From Hyalella azteca (Eukaryota; Arthropoda; Malacostraca; Amphipoda; Hyalellidae): a stretch of DNA of 64,000 nucleotides. This document shows, piece by piece, positions 1-13,388 of the stretch (the first letter of the stretch is position 1; each line of letters opens with the position of its first letter). The position numbers and the translations under genes are program-made. Under the pieces are notes generated by a model that saw only the letters and a program-made list of their open reading frames with translations, made no database searches and had not been told where the DNA came from. The stretch lies in the NCBI RefSeq assembly GCF_000764305.2, contig NW_025943851.1, positions 62,001 to 126,000 on the forward strand, read 5' to 3'.

Positions 1-3000
1 TATTAATAATGCATTCCGTGTTTTTTATCTCTATCTTTCAATACAAGTAATGGCAGAAGGGAAGGTCAATAGTCTTCAGTGCTTCGTATCATACCCGCGT
101 CCAATTACAACTAACTCAGCTGCTACAACTAGAGCGTTCTGAATTAATTACAAGACTAATTCGACGCGTACTATACTCAAGAGCCTCCGAATGATTGAGA
201 TGAACTACATGTTTACTAATGTAGTCCCTAAGCGATCAAGCGGCTTAATCAAGTGGCTTGAGTCCGACGATTGACGCGCGCTTCAATCAACCCCAACCAG
301 GCCTTCAATCTTTTGATCAAAGTCTTTGCCGCATCAGAAATTAGATGACTTAACACTTGTTATTCCCTAGCTATTCCTTGTGGTTGTATTTGGACCTGTT
401 CTTTTGATTTGGGAGGCAAGCAATGGTTTCAAATACTGATTTGGCCTCCGCCCTAAAAATATGCACATCTTTCTAGCAACCAATTTTAACAGTCAAACTT
501 CTATCAATCACCATCAAGCCTCGCGTCAAGCGTCCAATCTCTTTATCAACCCTATAATAATATCATCAGCAGTGTATAATGCATATGTAGAAAAAAATAA
601 AATTAGAATATGTCTTCTACGAAATTTTAGCCGTATTTAATAATTTTATTCCAATAAAACTTAATTATTCAACCCAGCGATTCAACATTTTTCTAAAACA
701 ATTCGTGTTTGCAAATTAGATTCGATTAAATACTGAATATTTTTTAATAGACAATATAGCAAATGCTAACGAGTATTCATTACTATGAGATGCAGTAAAA
801 ATTCGGAAGAAAGGAATTTATTTTAATCTCGGACCCTGAATATTTGAGCTTCTTTTCTCAGGCCTCATTCCGCGGAAAAAAATCGTGGCAAGTAACGTTT
901 CCGCAGAAAAATTCTGCGGATGCAAGCCGGAGCTTTACTCCAAATTGATGACCCGGATTTTCTAAGCAAAACGTTTAGCTGGCCGGACAGAATATGTGCT
1001 TTTCACGTCGAACAGGGAGCTGTGCGACGTAATTTGTGCACACATTTTGGATAAGAAATAGCGACTTCCTGTTGAGATGAAGTAGACAAAATTTATGCTC
1101 TGCTACATGCCGTCGCAGCCGCGATAACAGCACGTGAATAACTCGGCAGCTCGACGCTGCTAAACTTTGAATATGTGCCTGAATCCTTGGTTTTATGGCC
1201 CTCACGATGGCACAGATATGTTAGATGCAAATTCATGGTAAATTACATCCAAATTCTAATGGTGATTATTTTTCGTCAAGATTTACATTTGGAATCCTAT
1301 AAAAAGTAACACTAACTTCTTCAAAACCACCCGCTTATCGCAGCCTAATTTTTTAAACGAATTTGTCGTAAGAAATGAAGTCTTGGCCCGTTGAATATTC
1401 CAGTTGCTGATTTATGAACCTCAGTAGTCCATTTGTGAAGCTTTATGAACACTCTCAAATCAAGAGCTCATGTATGAATTTAACCTTCAAAATCATGAAT
1501 AAAACTTGTTTCTGCGTTGGTAAGGTTCATTTTTCCTGAGTAAGTCATCAACATCAGAGACAGCGATAAATCAGTACATACAGAAATTCGATGTCTAAAA
1601 ACATCTTGTTATTGTTTATCACTTGAACAAAACTTTGAACGGTAATGAAGATCATTAAGAAGTTCAAAATATGACCTAAGAAATGAAGAATAATAGGATT
1701 TTTAATTCGAATGTTGCATGATAACAATGTTTAAAATTCATTCTGTAATCTCAAAAAGACACGATACCCGCAGAACGAAATTGCTAAAAACGACAAAATG
1801 TTACGATTGTTGCACTTATGTGATGAGTCCTGCCGTTTGGAGTGCTAGGAAAACTATAGTGAGCTGTTTTTGCAGTTCCAATCTATGACAGCGAACTGGC
1901 AGTATTTTAACATTTCAACTTTTGGGCACAATATCAGCTTAAATGATATGCAATATATTCTATATTATCTAACGTGCACGTAGAAAATTCTACAAAAAAT
2001 CATAGGTATTATGTTAGTAATTACAAGAGGATCTCACCTCATTAGCAGGAGTGGTGCGGCGCTCAGCCATGCAGGCGTGATCAGCGCCAAGCGACCTCTG
2101 GGAGCCATTCTGTCGATCGTGAATCGACCGCAATTTACTTTCGCGATGAATCGATTTTTGTTGCTAAGTCGGTCATGGAATAAAACTGGTAGTGCCTCGA
2201 CGGTGTAATTATAGGTCTATTTCAAGAATTTAACCTGCAAATTTACTATCATTTTGTTTGAAATGAGAAATGTTCTTCAGCTTTACATCGTTGTTCTTGA
2301 CTAGTTGATTCAAATTCACTCTGTGATGTCGATCTTGAAATTTACGTACAGAATATATTAGAAGTAAAGGTTTTATCAACGACTGTACAGGATGGTTTTC
2401 TAGAGGTTAGCATTGATAGCAAAGTTCCCAATGGGGTTTGGTAATCGCATGTTTTGTAAAAAAATCAATGAATGTTTTCGATTTTTTTAAATTAATTCAT
2501 AAATAACCGGCAACTCGTACACCTACCACTCGTACGGTTGCTATGTATAAAAAGAAAATACAATGGTAAATCTGATGGCTTTATGCCATATGCATAAGGA
2601 GAAAAATGATTTAAGTGCTTGTATAAAACAATATTTGGTTCGAGATAGAACATATAAACAAATAATTTCTGTTTTGAAGTGGGACGCTCGAATACTCGAA
2701 GCAGCCAATATTTGCGGATGAACGGCTGCCCTCCTCTTAACGTGATCCTCTTCACAAACTTTACTTTGGGGATTTATTATGTAGCGACAAGCTCTGAGAT
2801 TTTAGCGACAAGCTCTGAGAATTTCTTTCTTCAATAATTTAGATGCGTGGAAAATTTAATACCGTTGGTTTATTGTGGCAAAGTTTCATGCTGAACTATG
2901 GGGAGACGAGGCTATAGAGAAGTTTTGATCCCTAACCATTGAGGCTCTGATGATACAACTTTTAGGAAGCTTGAAATCATAAAGTCAACACCAAAGCTTA

Positions 3001-5362
3001 ATTTTCACCTAATTTATAACTGAAATTTCAGGCTATGCTTCAGTTTTGCCCCGCTTTAGTCCATAAACGGAAATTTGAATTGATGTGACTCAAGTAATCA
3101 ATAATTCAACTGAAATGCTGGATTTAACTCCTTACTGCATGACACCATTTTTCTCAGATAAAGCATAAAGGTTATTTTTATTTTAATTCGGCTGCAGACA
3201 TTAACAGACGTTTGTTTGTATGAAACAAATAATAAGTAAATCATTCTTCGTTTGCATAGTTGAAAAAAGTAAATTAATGCACTACAACTAATTTTATGTA
3301 TCGTTGCAACTTAGTGTTGAGACTAAAACATCCTTCAATGAAAAAAAATTTCTAATAATGATTTTAAACATGATTGAAACCATGTGAATATTCTCGCTAT
3401 ATATAACCGAAAACTTGTGATGCGAGGAATGATTTCGAAATTATTTAACCTCAAGTTCAATGAACCGCAGCAACAATGATGACATGCTGCTGAGTATAAA
3501 GGCAAGGGTCGCTTAATCCATTGATTTGAGTGACTAATGAATTGATGGGACAAAGATTAAGCGAACTGTTCATAACGTTAAACTCTTAAGCGGATAAGAC
3601 CTCTAGATGTTATTTCAAGAAATAAAAATATGAATAAAATGGAATTAGTTCACGGTAATTAAACATAAGTAACTAAAAACAGATTTACTAATTTATAGCT
3701 GCTCGATCAATTTCGGAACGTTTTCATGCTCCTCAAGCACTCAAGGCATCACCAAGAGCGATGCACGGTAAGGAGAGACAACTCTTACGCAGCAACAGCG
3801 TAATTACCGTCACTTCAAAGATAGCAGAAGAGGAGTGAAGCGTCAGTTTTTTTGCGAATGATGACAAGACTCGTGCCAAGAAATGCTACGAAGAACATCT
3901 GTAAGCAACGACGCCTGCCCTGCGGTTCTAGGAAAATCTTTAAAGAATTTGAAGTTTTGTGTCAATCACATGTTATAATCACTATCAGAAATTCAGTATT
4001 CCGGACCGTCTAACGACAAAAGTGTAATAAAAGCTTCTCTTTTAATAAAAATATTTTTTATCAAGAATGTAAAAATGTCTCAAATCACTACGCTTGAAAT
4101 TGATTACGATTAAAGCGCACACCGAAACGGTTCGCATTGTAGACGAGAGCTAACGTTACCTATAAACTCTTTTGTTATAATCAATGATTTCAGTTTAGTC
4201 CACATAAATTCCAGGTAGAAATTAGCGTCGCTCAATTAATGAGCTCTCATGGTACACCTCATGCATAGTGCGAGGTAAAAACAGAAAAATATCTACAAAT
4301 AATAATAAATAATAAACTCTTATAATGGTTTGAATCATATGGCAGTGAGGATGTATTATCAGTAAGAAGAAGTGCTCAGTTAAATTCAATACTCTAACAC
4401 TCTTCTTCAAATTCATGAAACGTAGAAAGATTTAATGGATAGAAATGGAGGAAACAAAATTTGTTTTCGATCATTCCATTAAAATCCTGTTTTCAGTACA
4501 TTTCGAAACTAAAGCATAAATGTCCAAACATTCGTTAATCCAATTTCTCATAACGCAACACTTTCACGGGTCAAGCAGCAGTTTAGTTGTACATAAAATG
4601 ATCGTGTACTGCAGATAGCCTTGCTTTACAAGCGCCGAGGCGCTAAACAGCGACAAAAAACTTTAGGGATGGAAAACTGTTGATTACTTTAATATTCCTT
4701 GCTAAAATCAACCAAGTTGCAGGTTGAACCAAAAAATTATTTCATGCATAGTAATTTATGCTTATGTGGATTCACTGCGGCAAGACTGCGGCTTTGTTAG
4801 CGCAGAGTTAGGATAATTGATTTGAAAATCGTTGAGATTAGTTTGAATTATTAAAATTTGACCATTTTTACCGTGGATGGAACAATGCGGACAAAAAACA
4901 TAACGGACCTAGAGAAACACCAAAATGTACATTAGATTTAAACGAATAACAATATATGGGGAATGACACTGAAATAACACTTACTGAAGATATGAAAATT
5001 ATTTTGCATTTAACACTATTCTTGCACTGCTTCTCCTTCCCTACCTTGTATGATTCTCTCGCTCGTTCCTATATGGCTTACCACTGTTACGCATGTATCA
5101 CTGAATCGGTCACTCATTCAGTCATTCACCGTGCATCAGTCAATCATTCATTCTGCGTCTGATCACTGATTTGCATCCTTCCCTCACAAGTTCCCTTCTT
5201 GTTTTTCTTTCTGGCTTCTGACCCCTACAGGTTCTCTTATTGCTTCAATATCGTTCATCCATCAATGTGGTTGCTGATTCCGATCTTTCGTCAATCTCTG
5301 CCCATGCTTCTTTTACACTTAAATGTGTGTCGTACCACTTCCTTGCCTCCAAAATTCACCCG
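1..5362. other. Non-coding AT-rich stretch, no gene recognised
   Basis: I find no supported gene, RNA gene or complete mobile element here. The open frames are short, lack recognisable motifs and are at chance level. Small items: a tandem duplication of a 22-bp unit around 2772-2821 (TAGCGACAAGCTCTGAGA appears twice), and a 19-base string at 3158-3176 that recurs exactly at 59916-59934. A pyrimidine-rich stretch with CATTCA/CACTCATTC-type words lies at about 5020-5170. Confidence 0.5.
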
Positions 5363-5486
5363 TTTTTAGCGCATTTTCTCATTTATGTAAAAAAAATAAC
5401 TCACTGCAGTGAGTGAGTTACAGAGAGCGCATTTTCTCGTCGACGAAAACTTGAGGTCGCGGACGGAGGGACAGACGGACAGACCT

Positions 5487-5521
<35 letters not shown>

Positions 5522-5522
5522 G
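5487..5522 (+). repeat. (ACAG)n microsatellite, about 9 units
   Basis: A pure tetranucleotide run of 36 bases lies inside the left arm of the foldback element. Upstream is imperfect GGACAGACGGACAGACC sequence. The right arm has only the short GTCCGTCCGTCTGTTTGTCTG counterpart, so the expansion happened in one arm after the arms were formed. Confidence 0.9.
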
Positions 5523-5637
5523 TCGGACATGGCGAACACAATAGTGCATTTTTTTTTATAAATGAGAAAATGCGCTAAAAAGACGCTATTGTGCTCGTCA
5601 TGTCCGTCCGTCTGTTTGTCTGTGACATCACGTTGCC

Positions 5638-5660
5638 GCCGAGTATCCATGATACTCGGC
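5638..5660. repeat. Perfect 10-bp hairpin in right foldback arm
   Basis: GCCGAGTATC pairs perfectly with GATACTCGGC across a 3-base CAT loop. It sits next to the GACGAGAAAATGC block of the right arm and is absent from the left arm, so it is an insertion or a locally evolved cruciform. Confidence 0.8.
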
Positions 5661-5936
5661 GACGAGAAAATGCTCTCTCTGTCACTCACTGCAGTGAGTA
5701 CTGTGTTATATTTTTTTATTACACCATAGACTTTTATTTGTCATCCAACTCCTGTGCATCCGTCCCGCTCTCGCAACTCACTTAGACTCGTTCTCATCCC
5801 TCTCACTGCCGAGCGCTCACGCCGCTGCCCGCAGCTTCCTCTCACCGCCTGGCAGAGCTCGAGCGCGACTGAGGACAAGCTCGTTGGTCGCCCTCACGCC
5901 TAACTGCACGATGTGCGCAGCTGCAGATCATCGGTC

Positions 5937-5967
5937 AGATATTGAATGCTGTGCGCATTCAATATCT
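5937..5967. repeat. Perfect 13-bp stem, 5-base loop
   Basis: AGATATTGAATGC (5937-5949) and its exact reverse complement (5955-5967) flank the loop TGTGC. It lies just downstream of a GC-richer patch (5810-5930). The stem is too short for a typical microRNA precursor. No poly-T tract or gene lies beside it, so I assign no function. Confidence 0.7.
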
Positions 5968-7479
5968 TCATTCAAAGCATTGCAGGTATGAGCTACCAGG
6001 CAATCTTGCGTGTTGATGCCATTAGTCTTATGGGTCTAGCAGTGGAGTTGAGCCCTATAATGGATAAATGCAAAAAACTATGCAAGTCCAGAAATTTATT
6101 TGAATTAGATACACTAATATCATTGGATGATGAAAGCAATAGTTTCATTATACAATGTTTCAATATTGCTACTTAACTTCCATTAATATAAGCTTTAATC
6201 CCGTTGGAATATTGCAAGTCCAAGACATTACGCACGTTGAGTTACATACTTCATGTTATACACACACGTAATAATCATATAGCCGCGGCCACAAGAGTAG
6301 TACAAAAATAATCATTGGCTTATCAATTATCATGCAGGTAAACTATGACCACGTGCTACGATTCTATTTGAAAATTTTGAGCATAGAGTTTAGATACCGG
6401 CAAATAAGTAATAATTTTTTTTATCATATGGAATCATTGATAAACGCTCCACGGAGCTAAATATTATACTCACACATTCGCATTATAGAGTAAGAATCAT
6501 GTAATTTTTCATTTGAGCTTTTTATATCCGTTACACAATAGGACAGGAGGCGTTAAACACAAAGCTGATCCGTGAAAAAACGTTTAAATAGTTTAAAAAT
6601 ACAGTTCAAAATATGATTCATATATAGCAAAAGTTACATCCAAAAAGCCTCAACGGCTGACACTTTTCTCCAAAAGTTGTATATTAACCTGTAATAATCA
6701 ACCTCTAATAGATGTTAGAAGATTTGCATTAAATATTTCATGATCCAAATAGAGTGTGCTCATCGAGCTCATTAAATCACCTGGATAGACTGTCTACGCG
6801 GAATATACATAAAAGAATGCCAATAAATACCTCATAGACGCTCTCATGGAGAAGAATTCGGTGTTTTTCGGTGCTTCGGCGCGGATCTTTACATGCCTCC
6901 TCGTGGCTCGGCTGCTAATCGGCCTGAGACGGGCCACCCTCTTGGCTGGCTTCCAGAGCTAAGCCGTTCACATCAAATTGCATCCCATGCTTACTCGGAA
7001 AGCTAGTGTTTGCTTGATGCCAAGCTTATTGTTGATAGAAAATATGTGAATTCAAAAATGGAATAATTATTTCGACTACGTACAGCGTTTGAGAGGAATG
7101 TTTAATAATATGCATTTGTTGGTTGTACAAAATAGCTTAACATTTATGATCATTATCGGGTCGATGCTTGCCAATAAAATCTATTAGGCAGTAACAAAAA
7201 ATCGAGGAAAATCATCCAATTTTTTTATTGGTCCTATACATATAATATTTACCTGTTTTCAAATTCGAATGAAGTCAATTACTTAGCTTGAAATACATTC
7301 TCAAATGCAAACTTTTTAAACGTTAACTAACGACGGATATAAAATATTGACAAGCCCACTGGTCAGGAAAGAGTTAATTTGAAGGAGTTGCTTTTTAGTC
7401 CAGCAATGATAATATTGTCAGTGTTTTTCAGTTCGGTATTTAGCAAAATCTGGCTTGCCGCCTATTCATGACATCGCGG
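5968..7479. other. Non-coding stretch with one GC-rich patch
   Basis: Mostly AT-rich. A GC-rich patch at 6840-6965 holds a 38-codon ATG frame (6846-6962) with a hydrophobic middle. It matches no family I know, lacks gene context and is too short to call. Nothing else is recognised. Confidence 0.45.
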
Positions 7480-7660
7480 AATTCTCGCAGCTAGCTGGGC
7501 TTTAAACCCGAAATTCATTGCTCCGATCTGGCGCTTGCAATTCTCAACCGTCCAGCGACCTCCCCGATTGTCATCAGAATATTGGATCGAACCCACAACT
7601 CACTGCCCTAATCCTGGTACTCTGAAGTGTAACCATTCTGCCCGCCTGCCGAGTTGCCTT
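7480..7660 (-). repeat. tRNA-derived SINE-like head (approximate limits)
   Basis: On the minus strand an A-box-like GGGCAGAATGGTTA (7630-7643) is followed 36 bases later by a B-box GGTTCGATCC (7584-7593), which fits GWTCRANNC. That is the layout of the internal RNA polymerase III promoter of a tRNA. The acceptor and anticodon stems do not fold well, so this is not a functional tRNA gene; a tRNA-related SINE is the better reading. The 3' body and tail are not clearly bounded, and no second copy was noticed in this window. Confidence 0.4.
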
Positions 7661-10600
7661 TTTTCTATTTACATAATATTTCATACGTTTTCAGCAATTA
7701 TTCAAACAAAAAACTAAAAAATTTCCGACCAGTTCGGGGTGAACAATTTCCGAGCTCATAAATTTACCACAGTAGCAGCAGGCTTTTTTCAAGGCAGTAA
7801 AGTCAGGAATGTACCATTGGGTAGGGAGAACTTTGACGGCAAATAATTATTTACGAGAAATTATCATCAAAGTCAATCAAAAATCTAGAAATTAACTCTG
7901 TTTCCCGACAAAGGCAGTTAATAATTCAGTGAATCGTGTGAATTTGGGAATATAATCTCACATGTATAAAGACAAGCAAAATTTGTGGAGGTGATCTTTT
8001 AGAAATTGGAACTTCATACAAGAATCAGAACACAACTGCAGCAGTAGCTGGAGCATACTACGGGTCTCAGAAGGACTGACTTCGCATGAACTTTGATCTA
8101 GCGTTCGCGCCGCATGTCAAAAGGGCTACAACTTTGACCTTAAAATTCCTTATCAAAAAGTCTCGAGCTCAGAATACAGCCCAACTTTGGACGACCTACG
8201 ATCATAGTTCTTTGGCGGTGCGATAAGTCTTCGGTTAGCGACCATCAACCGCAAACTGAGTTGTGATTATGACCAGGCGGGTTAAGGGTGGAAGGGAGTA
8301 TTCAGAGGTAGAAGCGTCTACGTGATGCATTTTAAAATTTCACATAACATTGCAGCCTTGCGTTTTGAATGTTGATGCTAAAAATTCACAGATTGAAGAG
8401 GAAATCTAAGTGCATGTCCAGTTTATCATATGCATGTTACCAGTTTGTAAACAACAGCCATGTATATTGTATAATCGATTGAAGTTTATACATGTGAATC
8501 GATTGAAGAAAACTGTATTGGATAAAATGACAAGTAATCAGATTATCTTGAGTTAATAAATTTCTTTCTGTGTACGTAATTTCGTCCTGCTGAGGTACCG
8601 TTGTGCATCTTTTTCAATGGGCGTAAAACCGAGTTCCTTAATCGGGAAATAACCCCCAAATCCAGAGATTAAAAAACTTCTAAACAATAGCTACAGTTTT
8701 TGTTCCTATGGAAGATAACATTTTGTTCCTATGTAAGATATTGATTTTAAATCGCCGAGTGCTCGAGAATCATGTGATATAACCCATAAGTCGAGTATAA
8801 TTTCGATGCGATTTATCTTTTCCGAAAGGCTGGATGACTCTATCATGGAGCTTGCTAAGCCATTTGGCACATTCCCAGATCTGGTGGACGAAGGCTTGCT
8901 TATTTTACTGTAGTAAATGCATTGCTGTACCTCTGACTCACGACAGGGATATGCTTGTTGCAACTGGTCGCCTGAGTGGCATACTGCACTCATAAAGCTT
9001 TTGTAGCGAGCTCCAACTTGGCTCTGTATGCTTCCTCACATGCTTACGTGGATTTGTGTTGTTCCTTTGCTGTTTCTATTGTTGGTATGTTTATGGTGTG
9101 TGCCAGATAAAAAACTAATATATTGGCCAGGCGTTTCCCGGGATCAATTGTTCCTGCAATTTTGGAATTAATTTATGCCAAATTCTTTGAGTAAGGTTAT
9201 AATTAACTAATGCATATTAGAGAAAACCCCGTAGGCATTAACCTTTTGCATAGAAAATAGAACTCCCAATTCACTCTCTCTCGTTTCAAACTTTGGAAAA
9301 AACTATTTGAGTTTCTTACATTAAATTTATTCATACCAATTATAAATTCATATTCCATTTTGGATCCAATTCATTACTCGCTTTTCTTTTATCCTTTCTT
9401 AATCCCTCACTCAGAATAATTTTTCAGGCAGCTTAAGTATTGTGGATGCGCGACTTAAAACCCTGACTTTTTTACGGTACTTCAAAATATGCACGGTACT
9501 TTACGGTAAAAATATGCAATGAACTAATCGAGATATATTTTCTTACACATCTCAAGCGTTGTAATTATCTAAGAAATTTCCTTCGAATTTTTTAAATTTT
9601 TCCAGTAAGAATTTTGCAGTTTAGGTTTCTATACTCAAATTTCGACTGTATCATCATAAACAATGGATCATGAAAGTAGATTCTAAAGGATAATTCACTG
9701 TCTAGTTTTTAAAATGGTATTCCTTTTTCTGATAATATTTTCTTCTTGGGCCGTGTATCAGAATATTTATGAATCATTTTCAGTCGCGGTGGATTGTCTC
9801 CATCGATTTAAAGGATCAAGCAGATAGTTATTAATAAAGTAACGCACATCTTTGTTGTGAATAGACGAATGAACTAGAAATCAAATTTTGCTGTGCCGGC
9901 TGGAAAAAACTTCCGGAATAAAGTAAAAACTAAAGTTCGCTTATTAAAAAGTAACTAAAGTTTTAGCTTGTTTGGGTCCTGACCGATTATTTTGCTGACA
10001 TGAAACATCGAAGAGACCAGTACAACAATGCAAACATGTTTCTATGCGATGTATTTCAATACGAATCCATAGCTGAAGGACTAAATTGATGGGAGACAGA
10101 GTATTACTTTTCTCTGCTGATGATACATTTTTCGTTATGGCTTACCAGATGTCTGCACTTGTGGACATAAAATTCCTAACTTATATACCTCTTTCTTCTC
10201 AGTTCCTAGCTATGAAGCCAGCAGAGGTAAGGTAGCTACATCATGATGTAAACAGATAGCTTACCTCATGATGTATCATGAGACACTCAATTATAAAGTT
10301 GTGCATTTTCTTTACGACGCCTTTCTCGAAAGTTTGACATGTTTTCTCGCAGATCTAATGTTTTTCATCGCTCGAAGTTTTTGACATTTTTTCCTCATCT
10401 TGGAATATGTCACAGACAAGGACGAGGTTCTGTGCCCCTCACTAAGGAAATCAGTTTCAAACTTAGCACACACGAACAGGTTATGTTTCCGTTAACTTCA
10501 GTCTCCAGGAAATTCCCATCAACTGTGCCTGCAGCTGCAGGCTGTGGCCGCAGACTTCGCGATTAGTTATTCGCATTCGCTGAAGGCGATAGCACTCGAG

Positions 10601-11406
10601 TTTGGCTTTGGCCAGCTTCCACCGAATACGCCCTGCTCCATAACTTAAACGATTTTTACCGTAAATCTGCATGCTGGATCTTTACGCTAACTGATTCTCA
10701 ATTATGGAATTGTAGCCGATTAGAGCTTAGTCAGAAAATAATGAAGAGCTTCCATTCAAAGTTTTCTTTGAGTCTGCAAATGGGTTTCAGCTATAACTGC
10801 ACTATAAGAATCGTCGGCTTAAGTAAAATTTGTAAAATTCTGTTATTGGATATGAGCTTCGTCAGGAAAATAAATTTTTATCATAATATTGTATTTTACT
10901 AATAATATACTGTATAGTGATTGTAATTGAGCATTATACATTACATCCCGCACGTGATTATGCAAAACCTTCCACAATCCACATGTTCTTGGGCAAAAAG
11001 GTCTGCGGAGGTTGAACTAACTATTTAATTATCTATTTGGAGTCTAGAGCAATGGGGTTAAACCTTTAAATTAAAAATAGCAGGCCTATCCTAAAAAATT
11101 AATGTAAGATAATTTAACATATCATTGTACTTGTTAAAAAACAACAATGTTCGTCGCTCATTAGAAATAATTTGAGGAGATGGAGCTGTAAGAAACTTAA
11201 GTTTACTCAGAAGGTTTTCCTCATATAAACATAGACATATAATTAAAGTGTGTGAATTTTAAACCAAGAAGCCGTACATGCATTAAGGCTCAATTCAATG
11301 ATGTTAACTAGTTCTCAAATTCTCAAATAGATGATGTAAATTGCATTTGGCATGTATACAAAATAGATCATCTTCCTTATTCTCTTCCCAGTTTACACCA
11401 CGCTTC
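7661..11406. other. Non-coding AT-rich stretch
   Basis: No gene is supported. A small inverted arrangement at about 10223-10270 (GAGGTAAG ... CTTACCTC around two ATCATGAT words) and scattered GC-richer patches (8080-8290, 10500-10640) are the only visible structure. Confidence 0.45.
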
Positions 11407-11591
11407 ACATTATTGAGCGAGTCCCATTTTGGCATTTAAAAATGTAGTTAGTTTGTGCTGTGGGCAGTCTGTTATCATATTGAATGTTGGAAGCGCCAAT
11501 CTACGCATGATCTGTCTAAATAAATCTTACATACGCTTACAGCGACAATCGATGGTTTAGTCTCAATAATGGTCGCCATTGATAGAATTTT
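11407..11591 (+). repeat. Dispersed repeat, copy A
   Basis: It shares an ordered series of blocks with 20032-20173: CACATTATTGAGC at the start, then AAATAAATCTTACAT, then CAGCGACAATCGAT, then an ATTGAT(A/G)GAAT end. Both copies are in the same orientation, about 8.6 kb apart and clearly diverged. No open frame or terminal inverted repeat is visible, so this is probably a short non-autonomous element of unknown class. Confidence 0.5.
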
Positions 11592-13326
11592 AATTTACAT
11601 ATTATATTCCCTATGACGGAGTATGTGCATATGAGACTAGTCAAAATTTCAGTCAAATTTTGATTGACTTTTCCTTCGGGATTTTTTTGTTTCTAAATCT
11701 CATTGTTGATAATGAGCTTTGCCTAATTAGCGCTTGTAAACTTTCAATATGAAGCGCATAAATGAACCTTTTACATTCCATTATATACACTGAATAATTA
11801 TCCGGGTTTTTAGTCTCATCTAACGTGACCTTGCTTCGTGACCCCACAGAGGCATGAGCTTGCATTGATCCCCTATATTTTTGCTAAACCCAATAAGCGT
11901 AAATTATGCGGTGATTCTGGTTAGCGTTGATGTTTTTCGTACATGTGTTGTTCATTAATTTGAAATTATTCGTTGTTGTTACATATGTTGTTTAATATAC
12001 CGTTATTTCGAAAATAGATCATAATTTGTATCATTTCCATTTCCGCCAAAGAGAACTAGTATATATATAATAATGTAATTATATTGAAAAAAATCCCTTG
12101 AACTTTTGTGCCATTTAGTTTTAAAAATGCCATCGGGCAAATGACGGCCCCCATTGTCAATGCATTCAGTTATTCTATTTTGAAGTTTCGTTCAACTCAC
12201 TGAAGCATATTGGCGATGGTTTGGCGTATGTTGTTCTTCAAACGATGTAGGGTGCTTGGACAGTTATTGTCGAAATTTTAGTCGAAAAACGGGATTGTGT
12301 TATAAATTCAAATTTATGTTCACTTTAGGGATTAATATAGGTATAGAAAAAGTCTTATTGAAACCCGAGAGTTATTTTTATTTATAATCTTCTTGTTGGC
12401 TTCTTCAATAAGTCGAACTAAATTTTTTTAGGCGGTGTAAGACTGAAAGTCAAGTTTCAAAATAAAATTTTCAATATTTAATGACATTTAGCTTGTACCA
12501 ACATTAATTATCAAGTTACAAGACGCATTTTGTAATTAAATTAATGGACATAAGTACATAAAAATAATTATACTTATTACTTTTTGAAAGTCATTAGGAT
12601 AATTCTCGAAAATTGGAGCCCACAAAATATCAGGAAAAAATATCAAAGTTCTAAGCGAGCATTATTTCCATGACGATGTCTTTGCAAAACTACTGTCAGT
12701 AGACGGTTTGGCCTCCGCCCTTATTGACGGTCTAAGAGATATGAAAAGCATATTATCCTTTCAACAATGCACGCATTCCTTCACGTGTTGCAATGAAAGA
12801 AAGAGTGCAAATAAAGCTATTAATATTATGACATGACACTCGCGCCACGTGCTAAATTATAATTATTGACCCCACACATAGGAAGCAATTACAAAACTTG
12901 GACCTTAGTTTCGTGCAAATATCCCATGAACTTGGGAACTTTCCAAAATGAACAGATTACTTCTAAAGTGCAATGAGCATACAACAAAATCTTAATTGAC
13001 AAAACATTCACAAGGCCATGGAATGCAGTTTAGGGAGTAGATTAAAATCTTTTTATTATTGCCTTTAAGGGACATCCAACAATGCATCGCAGGATCGAAC
13101 AGCAAAGAGGTTTATATTGGAAAATTTTTTATTCAAGGAAATAAATTGAAAACACAGAATACTTCATGGTTGCATAGCGAACATGGGCTAAGATATTTAA
13201 AAATATTTCATGATAGAATATCAAAAGTTGGTGTATAAGTTTTGTGCATCAAGAAAGATGGTAGAATTAAGGCCCAGGAGTGGCTATCCCGGACTACGAC
13301 GTGAAATCCATGCTCGGCTGACGGTT
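11592..13326. other. Non-coding AT-rich stretch
   Basis: Nothing beyond AT-rich sequence is recognised. A 15-base string TTTGGCCTCCGCCCT near 12707 also occurs near 441, probably a fragment of a dispersed repeat or coincidence. Confidence 0.45.
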
Positions 13327-13388
13327 CAGCAAGTCCCCACTCTCGAGCATCTAATAATAATAATCGAGCCCTTGAGTGGGGTTTGCTG
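13327..13388. repeat. Imperfect 20-bp hairpin with (AAT)n loop
   Basis: CAGCAAGTCCCCACTC at the left pairs with GAGTGGGGTTTGCTG at the right, with a few mismatches. The loop is an (AAT)n microsatellite. It lies in a GC-richer island (13260-13560) immediately before the 25-bp minisatellite. Confidence 0.6.

Larger units (their letters stand above)
5363..5700. mobile_element. Foldback/MITE-like element with nested inverted repeats
   Basis: The segment folds back on itself. A 24-bp string at 5363-5386 is exactly inverted at 5558-5581. A longer imperfect pair joins 5399-5548 to 5583-5699: both arms have the 16-bp palindrome ACTCACTGCAGTGAGT, then a GCATTTTCTCGTCG block, then a GGACATG..CACAATAG block. 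The left arm is longer because it holds the (ACAG)n tract. The word GCATTTTCTC occurs four times, twice in each orientation. I see no transposase and no convincing target-site duplication, so this is a non-autonomous foldback or two nested MITEs. Superfamily not assigned. Confidence 0.65.

Noticed and set aside
5366..5689. 107-codon minus-strand frame with SVCLSVCL repeats
   Set aside because: It is a translation of the (ACAG)n microsatellite and the foldback arms.
6846..6962. 38-codon ATG frame with a hydrophobic middle
   Set aside because: Too short, no family match and no regulatory or splice context; it sits in a small GC-rich patch where open frames are common.
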